Assembly: GCF_037040815.1 (NCBI RefSeq)
Contig: NZ_CP146232.1
Coordinates: 4,434,001 to 4,498,000 of the forward strand
Direction of reading: 5' to 3'
Origin: Pararoseomonas sp. SCSIO 73927
GTDB taxonomy: Bacteria > Pseudomonadota > Alphaproteobacteria > Acetobacterales > Acetobacteraceae
Length of the DNA stretch: 64,000 nt
Part shown: one piece after another, positions 16,048 to 25,210 of the stretch
Layout of the letters: each line of letters opens with the position of its first letter
Position numbering within the stretch: the first letter of the stretch is position 1
Notes under the pieces: model-generated
Told to the model about the DNA's origin: nothing
The model's database searches: none
The model's input: the letters and a program-made list of their open reading frames with translations, nothing else
Translations under genes and position numbers: made by a program

Positions 16048-17525
16048 TGGACGGCTTCACGCAGATCCCGGCCAACCTCCGCACGACCCTCTTCTACGCG
16101 GAGATGGACAACTCGGCGGGCAACTCCAACACCGCCGGCAGCCTCCGCACCCTCATCATCGGCCAGAAGAACGCGGCGGCCGACATCGCCCCGGGCGTCC
16201 GGGTGCCGCTGGAGAACGTGCCCTGGATCCAGGCGCGCGCCGGGCGCGGGTCCATGCTGGCCCTTCAGGCCGAGGCCTATCGCAAGCGGGACACCACGGG
16301 GGAGACCCATGTGCTGCCGCTGGCCGACAACGGCGCCGGCGTCGCCGCCACGGGCACCATCACCGTCACCGCGGTTGCGACGGCCGCCGGCACGGACAGC
16401 CTCTACATCGCCGGGCGCCGGGTGCAGTACGCAGTCGCGCCTGCCATGACGCTCCCCCAGATCGCGGCAGCGATCGCCGCCGCGGTGAACGCCGCCGGCG
16501 ACCTGCCGGTGACGGCCGCCGCGGCCGCCGCTGTCGTGACCCTGACCGCCCGCCACAAGGGCGAGGTCGGCAACGATATCCAGGTGGTCCGGAACTTCCT
16601 CGGCTCCGCCGGCGGCGAGGTGGCCCCGGCGGGCCTGGCGATGACGATCGCGGCGATGTCCGGTGGCACCGCCAACCCGGACCTGGTCACGGCGCTGGCC
16701 AACCTGAACGACGAGGCCTTCGAGTTCTACGTCCTGCCCTACCTGGACACGACGAGCCTGAACGCGCTGCGCGCCCACATCGACGCGCGCTGGTCCTGGG
16801 ACAAGATGCTCTACGGCGGTGCCTTTGCGGCCCTCCGCGCCACCCTTTCCCAGGCGCTGACCTTCGCCGGCAACCGCAACGACCAGTACCTGGTGACGCT
16901 GCCCTTCAACGGGTCGCCGTCCTTCGCGCCGCTGGTCTCGGCCAGCCTCGCCGGGGCCTGCGCGGCGAGCATCCGGGCGAACCCGGGGATCCCGCTTCAC
17001 GGCCTGCCGGTGGACATGCTGCCGCCGAGCTCGGACCTCCGCTTCGGGGTGGGGGACCGCAACACCCTCGTGAACAACGGCATGGGCGCTTCGGTCGTGC
17101 AGGCCGACGGCTCGGTCCTGACGGACACGCTGGTCACCGGCTACCGCCTGAACGGGCAGGGTGCGCCGGACGACAGCTACATGTACCCCGAGCGGCTCTA
17201 CTGCATCGCCGCCGCCATCCGCCGCCTGAAGAACGGCATCACCAGCCGCTTCGGCCGCTGCGTGCTGGTGGACGACGCGCAGAAGCCCCGGCCCGGCACC
17301 CGCCGGATCAGCCGCCTCATCATCCGCGACTTCCTGCTGAGCGAGTACCGCGCCATGCAGGACGAGGGGCTGGTGCAGCAGTACAGCCGCTTCGCCGAGG
17401 CGCTCGACGTCCAGCGGAACAGCTCCAACCGCTGCCGCGTGGACGGGCTGCTGCCGATCATCCCGGTGGACCAGTTCCGCCAGTTCGCTGCCCGCGTGCA
17501 GTTCCGCCAGTCCACGGGAAACTGA
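16047..17525 (+). CDS. Tail sheath protein, Mu gpL-like
   Basis: A 492-residue contractile sheath subunit. It shows the Mu-type opening (FTQIPANLRTTLFYAEMDNS), the variable middle part, and the conserved C-terminal domain with RRISRLIIRDFLLSEYRAMQ and the ending VQFRQSTG. The sheath surrounds the tube and contracts to drive it into the cell, so this gene shows that the virion is a myovirus. Length matches Mu-like sheaths (about 495). Confidence 0.93.
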   Translation: MDGFTQIPANLRTTLFYAEMDNSAGNSNTAGSLRTLIIGQKNAAADIAPGVRVPLENVPWIQARAGRGSMLALQAEAYRKRDTTGETHVLPLADNGAGVAATGTITVTAVATAAGTDSLYIAGRRVQYAVAPAMTLPQIAAAIAAAVNAAGDLPVTAAAAAAVVTLTARHKGEVGNDIQVVRNFLGSAGGEVAPAGLAMTIAAMSGGTANPDLVTALANLNDEAFEFYVLPYLDTTSLNALRAHIDARWSWDKMLYGGAFAALRATLSQALTFAGNRNDQYLVTLPFNGSPSFAPLVSASLAGACAASIRANPGIPLHGLPVDMLPPSSDLRFGVGDRNTLVNNGMGASVVQADGSVLTDTLVTGYRLNGQGAPDDSYMYPERLYCIAAAIRRLKNGITSRFGRCVLVDDAQKPRPGTRRISRLIIRDFLLSEYRAMQDEGLVQQYSRFAEALDVQRNSSNRCRVDGLLPIIPVDQFRQFAARVQFRQSTGN

Positions 17526-17528
17526 TCC

Positions 17529-17897
17529 ATGGCCTTCGATACGGACGCCCTTGCGGGTACCGCCTTCCTGACCGTGGACGGCCTCGCGCTGCCCGTGGTC
17601 AGCGGCACCGGCTACAGCACCTCGACGCACGAGCGCGAGCCGATGATGGGCATGGACGGCTTCCACGGCTGGAAGCTCAAGCCCAAGACCGGCCACATCA
17701 AGGCCGTGGTGCGCAACATCGCCGGCATCTCGTCCGAGGAGTACCTCAACATGGCCGGCGTGTCGGTCTCGCTCGAGCTGACGAACGGCAAGCGGGCCAC
17801 CGGCAACGACATGGCCTGCGTCGGCGCGATCGACGTCGACGGTGACGAGCAGACCATCGAGCTCCGCTTCGAGGGTCCCCAGGTGACGGAGGCCTGA
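17529..17897 (+). CDS. Tail tube protein, Mu gpM-like
   Basis: A 122-residue tail tube protein (Phage_tail_tube family). Features are the N-terminal GTAFLTVDGLALPV, REPMMGMDGFHGWKLKPKTGHIK, and the ending EQTIELRFEGPQ. It stacks as hexamers inside the sheath. It starts four bases after the sheath stop, and the next gene starts four bases after its own stop, as in Mu. Confidence 0.93.
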   Translation: MAFDTDALAGTAFLTVDGLALPVVSGTGYSTSTHEREPMMGMDGFHGWKLKPKTGHIKAVVRNIAGISSEEYLNMAGVSVSLELTNGKRATGNDMACVGAIDVDGDEQTIELRFEGPQVTEA

Positions 17898-17901
17898 TCC
17901 A

Positions 17902-18228
17902 GTGAGCGAGACCGACACCCCCGCCGATGACGTCGATGTGGTGGAGGCCATCCCCTCCCGCCGCATCAACTTCCCGACCATCAGCTTCGGCGGGAAGGAG
18001 TACGACCACGTCATCCTCTCCCCGCCAAACGCCCAGTCCCTGGACGAGGCGACCCTGAAGCCGACGGGCATCCAGACCGTGCAGCACCTGATCCGCATGC
18101 ACGGCACCCTGCCGCACACGGTGCTGCACCTGCTGCTGCCCCAGGTCATCCAGTTCGCGGAGCGGTACTTCGACCGTTTCAGGCTGCCCGTCCTGAAGGC
18201 GGATGGGGACGCCTCGCAGGGCGGGTGA
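17902..18228 (+). CDS. Tail assembly chaperone, Mu gp41-like
   Basis: A 108-residue protein starting at GTG 17902 with a strand-rich first half (INFPTISFGGKEYDHVILSPP) and a helical second half (HLIRMHGTLPHTVLHLLLPQVIQFAERYF). It lies between the tube and tape measure genes, where two-part tail assembly chaperones are encoded, usually with a minus-one frameshift. The following 33-codon frame is in the minus-one register, fitting this model. Confidence 0.82.
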   Translation: MSETDTPADDVDVVEAIPSRRINFPTISFGGKEYDHVILSPPNAQSLDEATLKPTGIQTVQHLIRMHGTLPHTVLHLLLPQVIQFAERYFDRFRLPVLKADGDASQGG

Positions 18229-18326
18229 CGATCGCCTGCGGCTTCGGGCCGCGGGACTGCCTGAATATGCCGGTGACCGAGCTCCTCTGGTGGGAGAGGC
18301 GCGCCGCCGAGATGGGACGCCTCTGA
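18225..18326 (+). CDS. 33-aa GpE-like tail protein, possible minus-one frameshift extension of the chaperone
   Basis: GTG at 18225 overlaps the chaperone TGA (GTGA) and opens a 33-residue frame containing DCLNMPVTELLWWERRAAEM, close to the short P2 GpE pattern (leading Met-Pro, ELL, W, aromatic, ERA). It ends two bases before the tape-measure ATG. The frame is minus one relative to the chaperone and stays open upstream, so it may be made alone or as a frameshift fusion (run ggatgggga near 18201-18209). It is too short for normal gene calling. Confidence 0.68.
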   Translation: MTIACGFGPRDCLNMPVTELLWWERRAAEMGRL

Positions 18327-18327
18327 C

Positions 18328-20616
18328 ATGGCCACGGCCTCCGCCGGCGCGCTGAGCGTCGCCATCACGGCGCAGGACGGCTACTCGCGCCCCGTCGCCC
18401 GGATGGTGGGCTCGACCCTCCAGCTGGGCGGCGCGGTCAAGAGGCTGGGCGGGGACATCGGCCGGGGCCTCGGCCTCGACCGCCTCCGCAACCAAGCGCG
18501 GGGCGTGGCCGACACCATCGGCGCCATCGTCCCCCCGCTCTCCGCTATCACCGCCGCCGGCACCATCACCGGCGTCTATCGTCTGGCCGATGGCTGGGCA
18601 CGCACCGGTGCCGAGCTCGGCCGCCTGTCGCAGCGCGCGGGCGCCTCGGTGCGCCAGGTTGCCTCCCTGCAGGCCGCCGCCAAGATCGCGGGCGCCTCGG
18701 GCGAGGACATGGCTCAGGGCCTCGTCAGCCTCGGTGATGCGGTCACGGACGCCGTGGGCGGCCGGGACGACACCGCCGCGGCCTACTTCCGCATGCTCGG
18801 GATTCAGATGCGCGACGCCTCCGGGCGCGCGCGCGGCGCGGCCGACATCCTGCCGGAGGTCGCTGACGGCCTGCAGCGGATCGGCGATCCCGCCCTGCAG
18901 GCACGTGTCATGGGGGCCCTGCGGCTCCCGCCTGGCCTGATCCCCGCCCTCTCCGGCGGCCGCCGTGGTCTCCGCGAGCTGCAGGCGGAGGCCGAGCGCT
19001 ACGGCGCCACGAACGAGGAGGGGGCCCGCGCCGCCCGCCAGTTCGAGGAGGCCCAAGCCAAGCTCACCCTGGCCGGGCAGGGGCTGGCGAACACGCTGGC
19101 CGCCCGGCTCGCGCCCTCCATGGTCCCCCTGATCGACGGCGCCCGCGAGTGGGTGGTGACGAACCGCGAGTGGATCGGCCTGAAGGTCGGGGAGGCCGTC
19201 ACGGGCATGGCCCGGGGCTTCGCGGCCGTGCCCTGGACCGAGATCGGGCAGGGCATCCAGACCGTCGGCAACGGCCTCCGCTGGATCCACGAGAACGTGG
19301 TCAGCCTCGAGACCGTCGGGACCGTGCTGGCCGGCGCCATGGCGGCGAAGTGGACTCTCGCGATCCTCGGGCTCACCGCCCGCGTCACGGGCCTAGCCGC
19401 CGCCTACAAGGCCGCGACCTGGGCAGCCAGCCGCCTGGCCCGCACTTCCCTCCCCGCAGCCGCTGCAGGCGCCGCCGCTGCCGCCCCGGCCGCTGCCGCC
19501 GCCGCCGCCCCGGCTGCCGCCGGCGCCGCTGGTGCTGCCGCCCCAGCTGTCGCAGCTGGCGCGGCCGGCGCCTCTGCAACCGCCGCCGGTCTCTCCCGGC
19601 CGCTCCTCCTCGGGGCTGGGCTCGGCGCCGCCGCGGCAATTGCGGCCGCCGTGGCCGGTGTCGAGCGCACCGGGCAGATGTGGCGTGAGAGCGGCGCGGC
19701 GACGCCCGAGGCCCAGGCCGCCCGCCGCGGCCGGATGGGCCGGCGTGGTACGGCCGGTGGCTTCTACGGGGCCGAGGACGCCCGGGAGCCCACGCCGCAG
19801 GACGACGCGGAACGTGGCTGGGAGGCTTGGCGCCAGGTCGGCGAGCGGCTCGGCATGTACTTCGGCGTCCTGAACCGCCCGGAGCGCACCACCGGCCTTG
19901 CATCCGGCCCGGATCGGCGCCGCGCGCAGGATGACGACGGCGCTCAGCGCCGGGCCTACGGGGGCGAGGAGGCCACAGCGCGGCAGCGCACCGCTTTCGA
20001 CCGCCTGAAGGGGCATGGCTGGACCGAAGAGCAGGCCGCAGGGATCCTGGCCAACCTCCGCCACGAGAGCGGCCGCGGCCTGGACAACGCGGCCGTGGGC
20101 GACAGCGGCAAGGCCTACGGCATCGCGCAGTGGCACCCGGACCGCCAGGAGAACTTCCGGCGCTGGGCAGGCAAGCCGATCCAGGGCAGCTCCCTCGAGG
20201 AGCAGATCGACTTCATCAACTATGAGCTGACCCAGGGGGCGGAGCGTCGTGCCGGCAACCTGCTCCGCCGTCAGACGACGGCTGCCGGCGCGGGCCAGGT
20301 GACCTCGCTCTACTACGAGCGGCCCCGGGGCAGGCTGGGCGAAGCGAATGCCCGCGGCGACACCGCCGCCGGCATGCTGCCCCAGCTGCGCGGCGGGGGC
20401 GCCGCCGCCGCGGCGGCACCCCCGCCTGCCTCGCCCCCCCCGCCCCGGTCCACCCTGCCTGCCACGGGCACGCCGTCGCCCGCCGCAGCCCCGGTGGGGC
20501 GGCAGCAGATTGACCTCCGTGTCCGCGTGGAGGGCGATCGCCCCGCCACGGTCACCGCACGCAGCGAGGACGGGCAGGTGCGGGTCGTGCGTCCGGACCT
20601 GGGAGCCGTGCCATGA
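18328..20616 (+). CDS. Tape measure protein with C-terminal phage tail lysozyme domain
   Basis: A 762-residue protein that sets tail length and sits inside the tube. Residues 1-360 are helical with Gly/Ala-rich segments, and 375-450 form a long hydrophobic Ala/Gly stretch likely to cross a membrane during DNA entry. Residues about 550-660 form a phage tail lysozyme domain (LKGHGWTEEQAAGILANLRHESG, with probable catalytic Glu580, followed by AYGIAQWHPDRQENF). The end is a Pro-rich linker. The enzyme part probably opens peptidoglycan during infection. Confidence 0.92.
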   Translation: MATASAGALSVAITAQDGYSRPVARMVGSTLQLGGAVKRLGGDIGRGLGLDRLRNQARGVADTIGAIVPPLSAITAAGTITGVYRLADGWARTGAELGRLSQRAGASVRQVASLQAAAKIAGASGEDMAQGLVSLGDAVTDAVGGRDDTAAAYFRMLGIQMRDASGRARGAADILPEVADGLQRIGDPALQARVMGALRLPPGLIPALSGGRRGLRELQAEAERYGATNEEGARAARQFEEAQAKLTLAGQGLANTLAARLAPSMVPLIDGAREWVVTNREWIGLKVGEAVTGMARGFAAVPWTEIGQGIQTVGNGLRWIHENVVSLETVGTVLAGAMAAKWTLAILGLTARVTGLAAAYKAATWAASRLARTSLPAAAAGAAAAAPAAAAAAAPAAAGAAGAAAPAVAAGAAGASATAAGLSRPLLLGAGLGAAAAIAAAVAGVERTGQMWRESGAATPEAQAARRGRMGRRGTAGGFYGAEDAREPTPQDDAERGWEAWRQVGERLGMYFGVLNRPERTTGLASGPDRRRAQDDDGAQRRAYGGEEATARQRTAFDRLKGHGWTEEQAAGILANLRHESGRGLDNAAVGDSGKAYGIAQWHPDRQENFRRWAGKPIQGSSLEEQIDFINYELTQGAERRAGNLLRRQTTAAGAGQVTSLYYERPRGRLGEANARGDTAAGMLPQLRGGGAAAAAAPPPASPPPPRSTLPATGTPSPAAAPVGRQQIDLRVRVEGDRPATVTARSEDGQVRVVRPDLGAVP

Positions 20617-21383
20617 GCTGGCTGGAAGATCTCCGCCCCGCTTCCTGGCGGGGCCTGCCCTTCGGCGTGCTGGAGGCGTCCGGCCGGTTCGGCCGCAGCC
20701 TCGCCGTCCACGACTTCGCCTTCCGCGATTCCGTGGAGATCGAGGACCTCGGCCGCGCCGGCCGCCGCTTCCGCATCATCGGCTTCCTGGCGGGCGACGA
20801 CGCGATCTCCCGCGAGGCGGCGATGATCGAGGCCATCGAGCAGGAGGGGGAAGGCGAGCTCGTCCACCCCACGCTCGGCAGCCTGACCGTCAAGGGCCAG
20901 GAGCTCGAGACCTCCTGGCGCTGGGACGAGGGCGGGGTCTGCGAGTGCGCCTTCTTCTTCCTGGAGGAAGGCAAGGGCGGCACGCTCGGCGGCCTCGCCG
21001 GCCTCGAGGACCTCGGCGCGACCGTCGAGAAGTGGGCCGGCGAGCTCGACCTCGCCTCGGTCACCGACTTCGCCCGCTCGGCCGGCGACGCCCTCAAGCA
21101 GGGGGTGGACGTCGTTCGCCAGGCGCAGAGCACGGTCCGGGGCTGGATGTCGACGGCCAACGGGCTGATCGGCGACGCCCGCAGCGCGCTCGGCGCCGTC
21201 GGGGCCGTGGTGCCTGGCCTGGACAAGACGCTCGGGCGTTTCGCGTCCGGGCTCCGGAACCCCCTCAGCACTGTCACGCGGACCTTCTCCAGCGTCGACG
21301 GCGCGCTCTCGCGGCTCTCGAGCGCCCGCGCCGGGGTCACCCGGGGCGTGGCGCGCGTCTCCGCCCTCCTGGACAAGCTGTGA
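20613..21383 (+). CDS. DNA circulation N-terminal domain protein (Mu gpN-like, first part)
   Basis: A 256-residue protein with the DNA_circ_N domain at residues 1-100: SWLEDLRPASWRGLPFGV, FAFRDSVEIEDLGRAGRRFRI, HPTLGSLTVKG. Despite the family name this is a baseplate/tail protein at the tube end in Mu-like phages. Mu gpN is longer; here the remainder seems to be a separate gene starting in an overlapping GTGA. The start overlaps the tape measure stop. Confidence 0.88.
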   Translation: MSWLEDLRPASWRGLPFGVLEASGRFGRSLAVHDFAFRDSVEIEDLGRAGRRFRIIGFLAGDDAISREAAMIEAIEQEGEGELVHPTLGSLTVKGQELETSWRWDEGGVCECAFFFLEEGKGGTLGGLAGLEDLGATVEKWAGELDLASVTDFARSAGDALKQGVDVVRQAQSTVRGWMSTANGLIGDARSALGAVGAVVPGLDKTLGRFASGLRNPLSTVTRTFSSVDGALSRLSSARAGVTRGVARVSALLDKL

Positions 21384-21943
21384 CCCTCCTCTCCGACATC
21401 GCCGACGGCGTGCAGGACCTGGCCGGCCAGGTGCAGGCCTTCGCCCTGGACCCGGCCGACGCCGTCCGCCTGCTGCTGCCGCTAGGCGCCTATCGCCCGA
21501 CGGTGGCCGAAGGGGGAGACGCGATCGGTCTGGCGATGACCGGGGTGCAGGAGGCCTGCAGCGCCCTCTGCCGCCGCGCCGCCTTGGCCGCCCTGGCCCG
21601 CGCCGTCGCGGCCGCCAGCCTGCCCACCTACGACGAAGCGGTCGCGCTCCGGGAGCGCGTCACGGCCCTGCTGGAGGCGGAGATCGTGATCGCGGCCGAC
21701 GCCTACGACGATGCCTCCGCCGCGGCGCTGCGCGGGCTGCGCACCGCTCTGGCACGGCTGCTGAGCGAGAGGGCGGGCAGCCTCCCGCGCCTTCGCACGG
21801 TCGAGGCGCCCGCGCCGATGCCGGCCCTGGTCCACGCCTACCGCCTCTACGGCGACCTCTCCCGGGCGGACGAGATCTCGGCCTACGCCGCGGCGGAGGA
21901 CCCGAACTTCATCGGCGGGACGTTCAGGGTCCGCGGATCCTGA
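21380..21943 (+). CDS. Baseplate protein equivalent to the C-terminal part of Mu gpN
   Basis: A 187-residue helical protein starting at GTG 21380 over the preceding stop. It has an Ala-rich middle with ACSALCRRAALAALARAVA and a helical end LVHAYRLYGDLSRADEI followed by a disordered tail. In many Mu-like phages this text forms the second half of one DNA-circulation protein. It ends at the first base of the next ATG. Function is inferred from place. Confidence 0.7.
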   Translation: MTLLSDIADGVQDLAGQVQAFALDPADAVRLLLPLGAYRPTVAEGGDAIGLAMTGVQEACSALCRRAALAALARAVAAASLPTYDEAVALRERVTALLEAEIVIAADAYDDASAAALRGLRTALARLLSERAGSLPRLRTVEAPAPMPALVHAYRLYGDLSRADEISAYAAAEDPNFIGGTFRVRGS

Positions 21944-23109
21944 TGGCCGCCGACGATCTCAGCCTCCTGATCGACGGGGTGGAGTACATCGGCTGGCAGG
22001 AGGTCCGCGTGACGCGCGGCCTCGAGCGCACCCCGCCCGACTTTGACCTGAAGGTCTTCGACCGGGGCAACCCCGCGATCGTCATCGCCAAGCCCGGCAA
22101 GCCGTGCGTGGTGCGGCTCGGCAGCGACACCGTCATTACCGGCTACGTCAACCGGTATCGGCCCGGGGTGAACAAGAGCACGGGCTCGCGGCGCACCGTC
22201 AGCGGCCGCGGCAAGACGCAGGACCTGGTGGACTGCTCCGCCTACCTGCGGGGCATCGCCAACCAGATCAGCAACGCCACCACCCGCGCCGTCATCGAGC
22301 GCCTCTGCGGCCTGCACGGGCTGCAGGTGGAAGCGCGCGACGGGGACGGGGCCGTGGTGCCCCAGTTCAACGTCATCCTCACCGAGCGCAGCTGGGACAT
22401 CATCGACCGCGTGGCGCGGCACTCCGAGTTCCTCGCCTACGAGGGGCCGGACGGGCGCCTGGTGCTGACGAAGCTCGGGAAGGACCGGCACGCGAGTGGC
22501 TTCCGCGAGGGCATCAACGTCGAGGATGCGGACGTCGCCTTCTCCGACGACCAGCGGTACAGCCTCTACGAGGCGGTCTACATGCCGACCGAGACGCTGG
22601 GCGACGTAGCCCAGGCCTCTGCCTCCTCCGACTACAACCTCCGCGCCCGTGCCACGGACCGCACCATAGGGACCGACCGGCCCGGCACGGGGGAGCGGTT
22701 CCGGCCCCTCATCCTCATCGCCGAGACGATGCAGAACGGGGTGGATATCGCTGAGCGGCGGGTCCGCTGGGAGCGCGCCCGGCGCATTGGACGGTCCCAG
22801 GCCCTGACCATCGTCGTGCCGAGCTGGCGCGATGCGGCCGGGCGCCTCTGGGAGCCGGGCTACCGGGTGCCGGTGCATGTGCCGAGTTGCCACGTGGTCG
22901 ATGCGGAGTGGGTGATTTCCGAGGTCACCTATCGCAAGGGCCGGGACGGTACCTTCGCCGATGTGACAGTGATGCCGGAGGACGCCTTCCTGCCGGAGCC
23001 GGTGCTCCTCTCGCCCTTCGACTGGCAGGTCCAGCAGACCCTGGACCAGGACCGCATCCTCCGGGACGGCGGCGCGCAACGCACGAGCGGGACAGGACCA
23101 GGGGTGTGA
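21943..23109 (+). CDS. Baseplate hub protein, Mu gpP / late control D-like
   Basis: A 388-residue hub protein with the Mu gpP pattern: LLIDGVEYIGWQEVRVTRGLE, DFDLKVFDRG, GYVNRYRPG, the STGSRRTVSGRGKTQDLVDCSA segment and C-terminal strands. These proteins form the trimeric hub between tube and spike, with a fold like VgrG N-termini. The length matches Mu gpP (379). It is coupled to both neighbours by overlaps. Confidence 0.9.
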   Translation: MAADDLSLLIDGVEYIGWQEVRVTRGLERTPPDFDLKVFDRGNPAIVIAKPGKPCVVRLGSDTVITGYVNRYRPGVNKSTGSRRTVSGRGKTQDLVDCSAYLRGIANQISNATTRAVIERLCGLHGLQVEARDGDGAVVPQFNVILTERSWDIIDRVARHSEFLAYEGPDGRLVLTKLGKDRHASGFREGINVEDADVAFSDDQRYSLYEAVYMPTETLGDVAQASASSDYNLRARATDRTIGTDRPGTGERFRPLILIAETMQNGVDIAERRVRWERARRIGRSQALTIVVPSWRDAAGRLWEPGYRVPVHVPSCHVVDAEWVISEVTYRKGRDGTFADVTVMPEDAFLPEPVLLSPFDWQVQQTLDQDRILRDGGAQRTSGTGPGV

Positions 23110-23639
23110 GCGGCACGGTCGAGCGCCTCTACGGGCGGATGATGTCGATCGTCGGCATCGCCCGCCTGACGGCCTCACAGGCCATGGGCGGGAAGGGGGT
23201 CCGGCGGTACCAGGCCCGCTTCGACGGGGACGAGATCCGCGACGGCACGCCGGCGCTGCAGCAGTACGGCGTCGCGTCGCGCGCCAAGGTCGGAGCGGAC
23301 GCGCTGGTCGTGTTCCTCGGCGGCAATCGCTCCTCGGGCATCATCATCGCGGTGAACGACCGGCGCTTCCAGCTGGAGCTGGAAGAGGGCGAGGTCGCGC
23401 TCCACGACGACACCGGCCAGAAGGTCCACCTGACCCGCGCGGGCCTGGTGCTGGACGGCGGCGGCAAGCCCGTCACCATCCAGAACGCGCCGAAAGTCAC
23501 CGCTGACACGCCGGAGCTGCACTGCACCGGCCGGATCACCGCCGACGGCGACGTCACCGCGGGGACAGTCAGCCTCCAGCAGCACCAACACCGGGGCGTC
23601 CAGTCCGGCGGAGGCCAGTCCGGCCCGCCCGTGACGTAG
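23106..23639 (+). CDS. Baseplate spike protein, Mu gp45 / gpV family
   Basis: A 177-residue protein starting at GTG 23106. The N-terminal OB-like part (GTVERLYGRMMSIVG, RVRRYQARF-like text) precedes a beta-helix with VHLTRAGLVLDGGGKPVTIQNAP. Residues 160-162 are His-Gln-His, the HxH motif that binds iron at the tip of P2 and Mu spikes, followed by a short Gly/Ser tail. It is the membrane-piercing tip. Confidence 0.92.
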   Translation: MSGTVERLYGRMMSIVGIARLTASQAMGGKGVRRYQARFDGDEIRDGTPALQQYGVASRAKVGADALVVFLGGNRSSGIIIAVNDRRFQLELEEGEVALHDDTGQKVHLTRAGLVLDGGGKPVTIQNAPKVTADTPELHCTGRITADGDVTAGTVSLQQHQHRGVQSGGGQSGPPVT

Positions 23640-23658
23640 GGCGCCCGCAGGAGCCCTC

Positions 23659-24105
23659 ATGGACGGCGACGTCGCGATCGTCTGGGACGAGGAGCGCACC
23701 CAGGGGGACTGGCAGCTGACCGGCAACGGCGAGCTGCTGACCGCGCCCCAGCTGGAGACGGCGGTCCTGGTCTCCCTCTTCACCGACACCCGGGCTGACG
23801 AGAACGATGCTCTCCCGGCAGGAACCACGGATCCTCGCGGCTGGTGGGGCAACGCCCTCGGCGAGCCCATCGGCTCGAAGCTCTGGCTGCTGCGGCGCGC
23901 GGCGCACCTGCCGGACACCCTCCGGCGGGCCGAGCGGTACATCCGCGAGGCCCTGGCCTGGCTGGTGGAGGACGAGCTCGCCGCCCGCATCGAGGTCGAG
24001 ACCAGGTGGGTAGGCGCCACCCGCATGGCCGCCTCCATCACCATCCACCAGGGCGAGGGCCGCGAGGCTGCCCTGAGGGCCGAATGGGCCTGGCAGGGGA
24101 TCTGA
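23659..24105 (+). CDS. Phage GP46 family baseplate wedge protein
   Basis: A 148-residue protein with the GP46 signature: early DWQL, LETAVLVSLFTDTRA, then DPRGWWGNALGEPIGSKLWLLRRA and a helix with LAWLVEDELAARIEVE. Mu gp46 is a baseplate wedge component related to T4 gp25. It is placed between spike and gp47 genes as in Mu. Confidence 0.93.
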   Translation: MDGDVAIVWDEERTQGDWQLTGNGELLTAPQLETAVLVSLFTDTRADENDALPAGTTDPRGWWGNALGEPIGSKLWLLRRAAHLPDTLRRAERYIREALAWLVEDELAARIEVETRWVGATRMAASITIHQGEGREAALRAEWAWQGI

Positions 24106-24109
24106 GAGC

Positions 24110-25207
24110 ATGCCCAACGAGCGGCCCACCCTGACCGCGCTCGCGCGACAGGCGCGGGCGGACATGGCCGCCGCCGTGGGCGGCGTGCTTCTGCGCACCT
24201 CGCCGCTGGCCATCATGGCCAAGGTCCTCGCCGGGCTCGTGGACGGCGTCTACGGCTACCTCGCCTGGCTGGCGCTGCAGACCAACCCCTTCACCGCGAC
24301 GGGCGCCTTCCTGGTGGCCTGGGGCGCCCTGGTGGGGATCCTGCAGAAAGCGGCCTCCGTCGCCGCCGGCGGCGCCACCTTCGCCGGCACCCCGGGCAGC
24401 CCCATCCCCGCCGGCATCCGCCTGGCGCGCACCGCGGACGGGGTCGCCTACGTCACCACGGCGCTCGCGACGATCGGCGCCGGCGGCACGGCCACCGTGC
24501 CCATCGAGGCCGAGGAAGCCGGCGCGGCGGGCAATGCCCTGCTCGGCGCCGAGGTCGCCCTTGTCGGCGCCCTGTCCGGCGTGACCTCCACGGGCACCCT
24601 CTCGACCGCCCCCGCCGGCGGCGCGGATGCCGAACTCGAGGAGGACTTCCGGGCGCGGGTGCTCGAGCGCTACGCGACCCCGCCCCAGGGCGGCTCCCTC
24701 TCGGACTACGTCCGATGGGCCCGCGACGTCGCCGGCGTCACGCGCGCCTGGGCGTCCTCCCTCGGGGACGGCAACGTCGTCGTCCACATCATGCTGGACG
24801 ACGCCCGGGCGGCCTTCGGAGGCTTTCCCCAGGGCAGCGACGGCGTCGCCTCAGACGAGCCCCGGGGCACGGCCGCGACGGGCGACCAGCTGGTGGTGGC
24901 CGACGCCATCTCAGCGGACCGGCCCGCCACGGCCCTGGTGCACGTGGTCTCGCCGGTCTTTCAGGCCGTCCCCCTGCGGATCCTCCCTTCGGCCAGCATC
25001 GACCAGGCCGCCGTGCTGACGGCGCTGCAGGCGATGCTCCGCCGCAAGGCCCGGCCGGGTGGCACGGTCCACCAGTCCGACTGGACGGGCGCGATCACCG
25101 CCGGCGCGGGCGGGGTGGCCTACTCCCTCGTCACACCGGCCGGGTCGGTCACCGCCGACCCGGGCGCCCTGCTGACGGTCACCGCCGACGATATCTCCTG
25201 GAGCTGA
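24110..25207 (+). CDS. Baseplate J / gp47 family wedge protein
   Basis: A 365-residue baseplate J protein. Recognisable parts are the N-terminal LTALARQARADMAA, the central GGATFAGTPGSPIPAGIRLARTADGVAYVTT, the EAGAAGNALLG motif and the EEDFRARVLERYATPPQGGSL motif typical of gp47/gpJ. It joins with gp46 and gp48 to form wedges that trigger sheath contraction. Confidence 0.94.
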   Translation: MPNERPTLTALARQARADMAAAVGGVLLRTSPLAIMAKVLAGLVDGVYGYLAWLALQTNPFTATGAFLVAWGALVGILQKAASVAAGGATFAGTPGSPIPAGIRLARTADGVAYVTTALATIGAGGTATVPIEAEEAGAAGNALLGAEVALVGALSGVTSTGTLSTAPAGGADAELEEDFRARVLERYATPPQGGSLSDYVRWARDVAGVTRAWASSLGDGNVVVHIMLDDARAAFGGFPQGSDGVASDEPRGTAATGDQLVVADAISADRPATALVHVVSPVFQAVPLRILPSASIDQAAVLTALQAMLRRKARPGGTVHQSDWTGAITAGAGGVAYSLVTPAGSVTADPGALLTVTADDISWS

Positions 25208-25210
25208 CCC

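Noticed and set aside
15906..18368. An 820-codon minus-strand frame across sheath and tube genes
   Set aside because: It spans several well-identified plus-strand genes and their junctions and has no recognisable domain.
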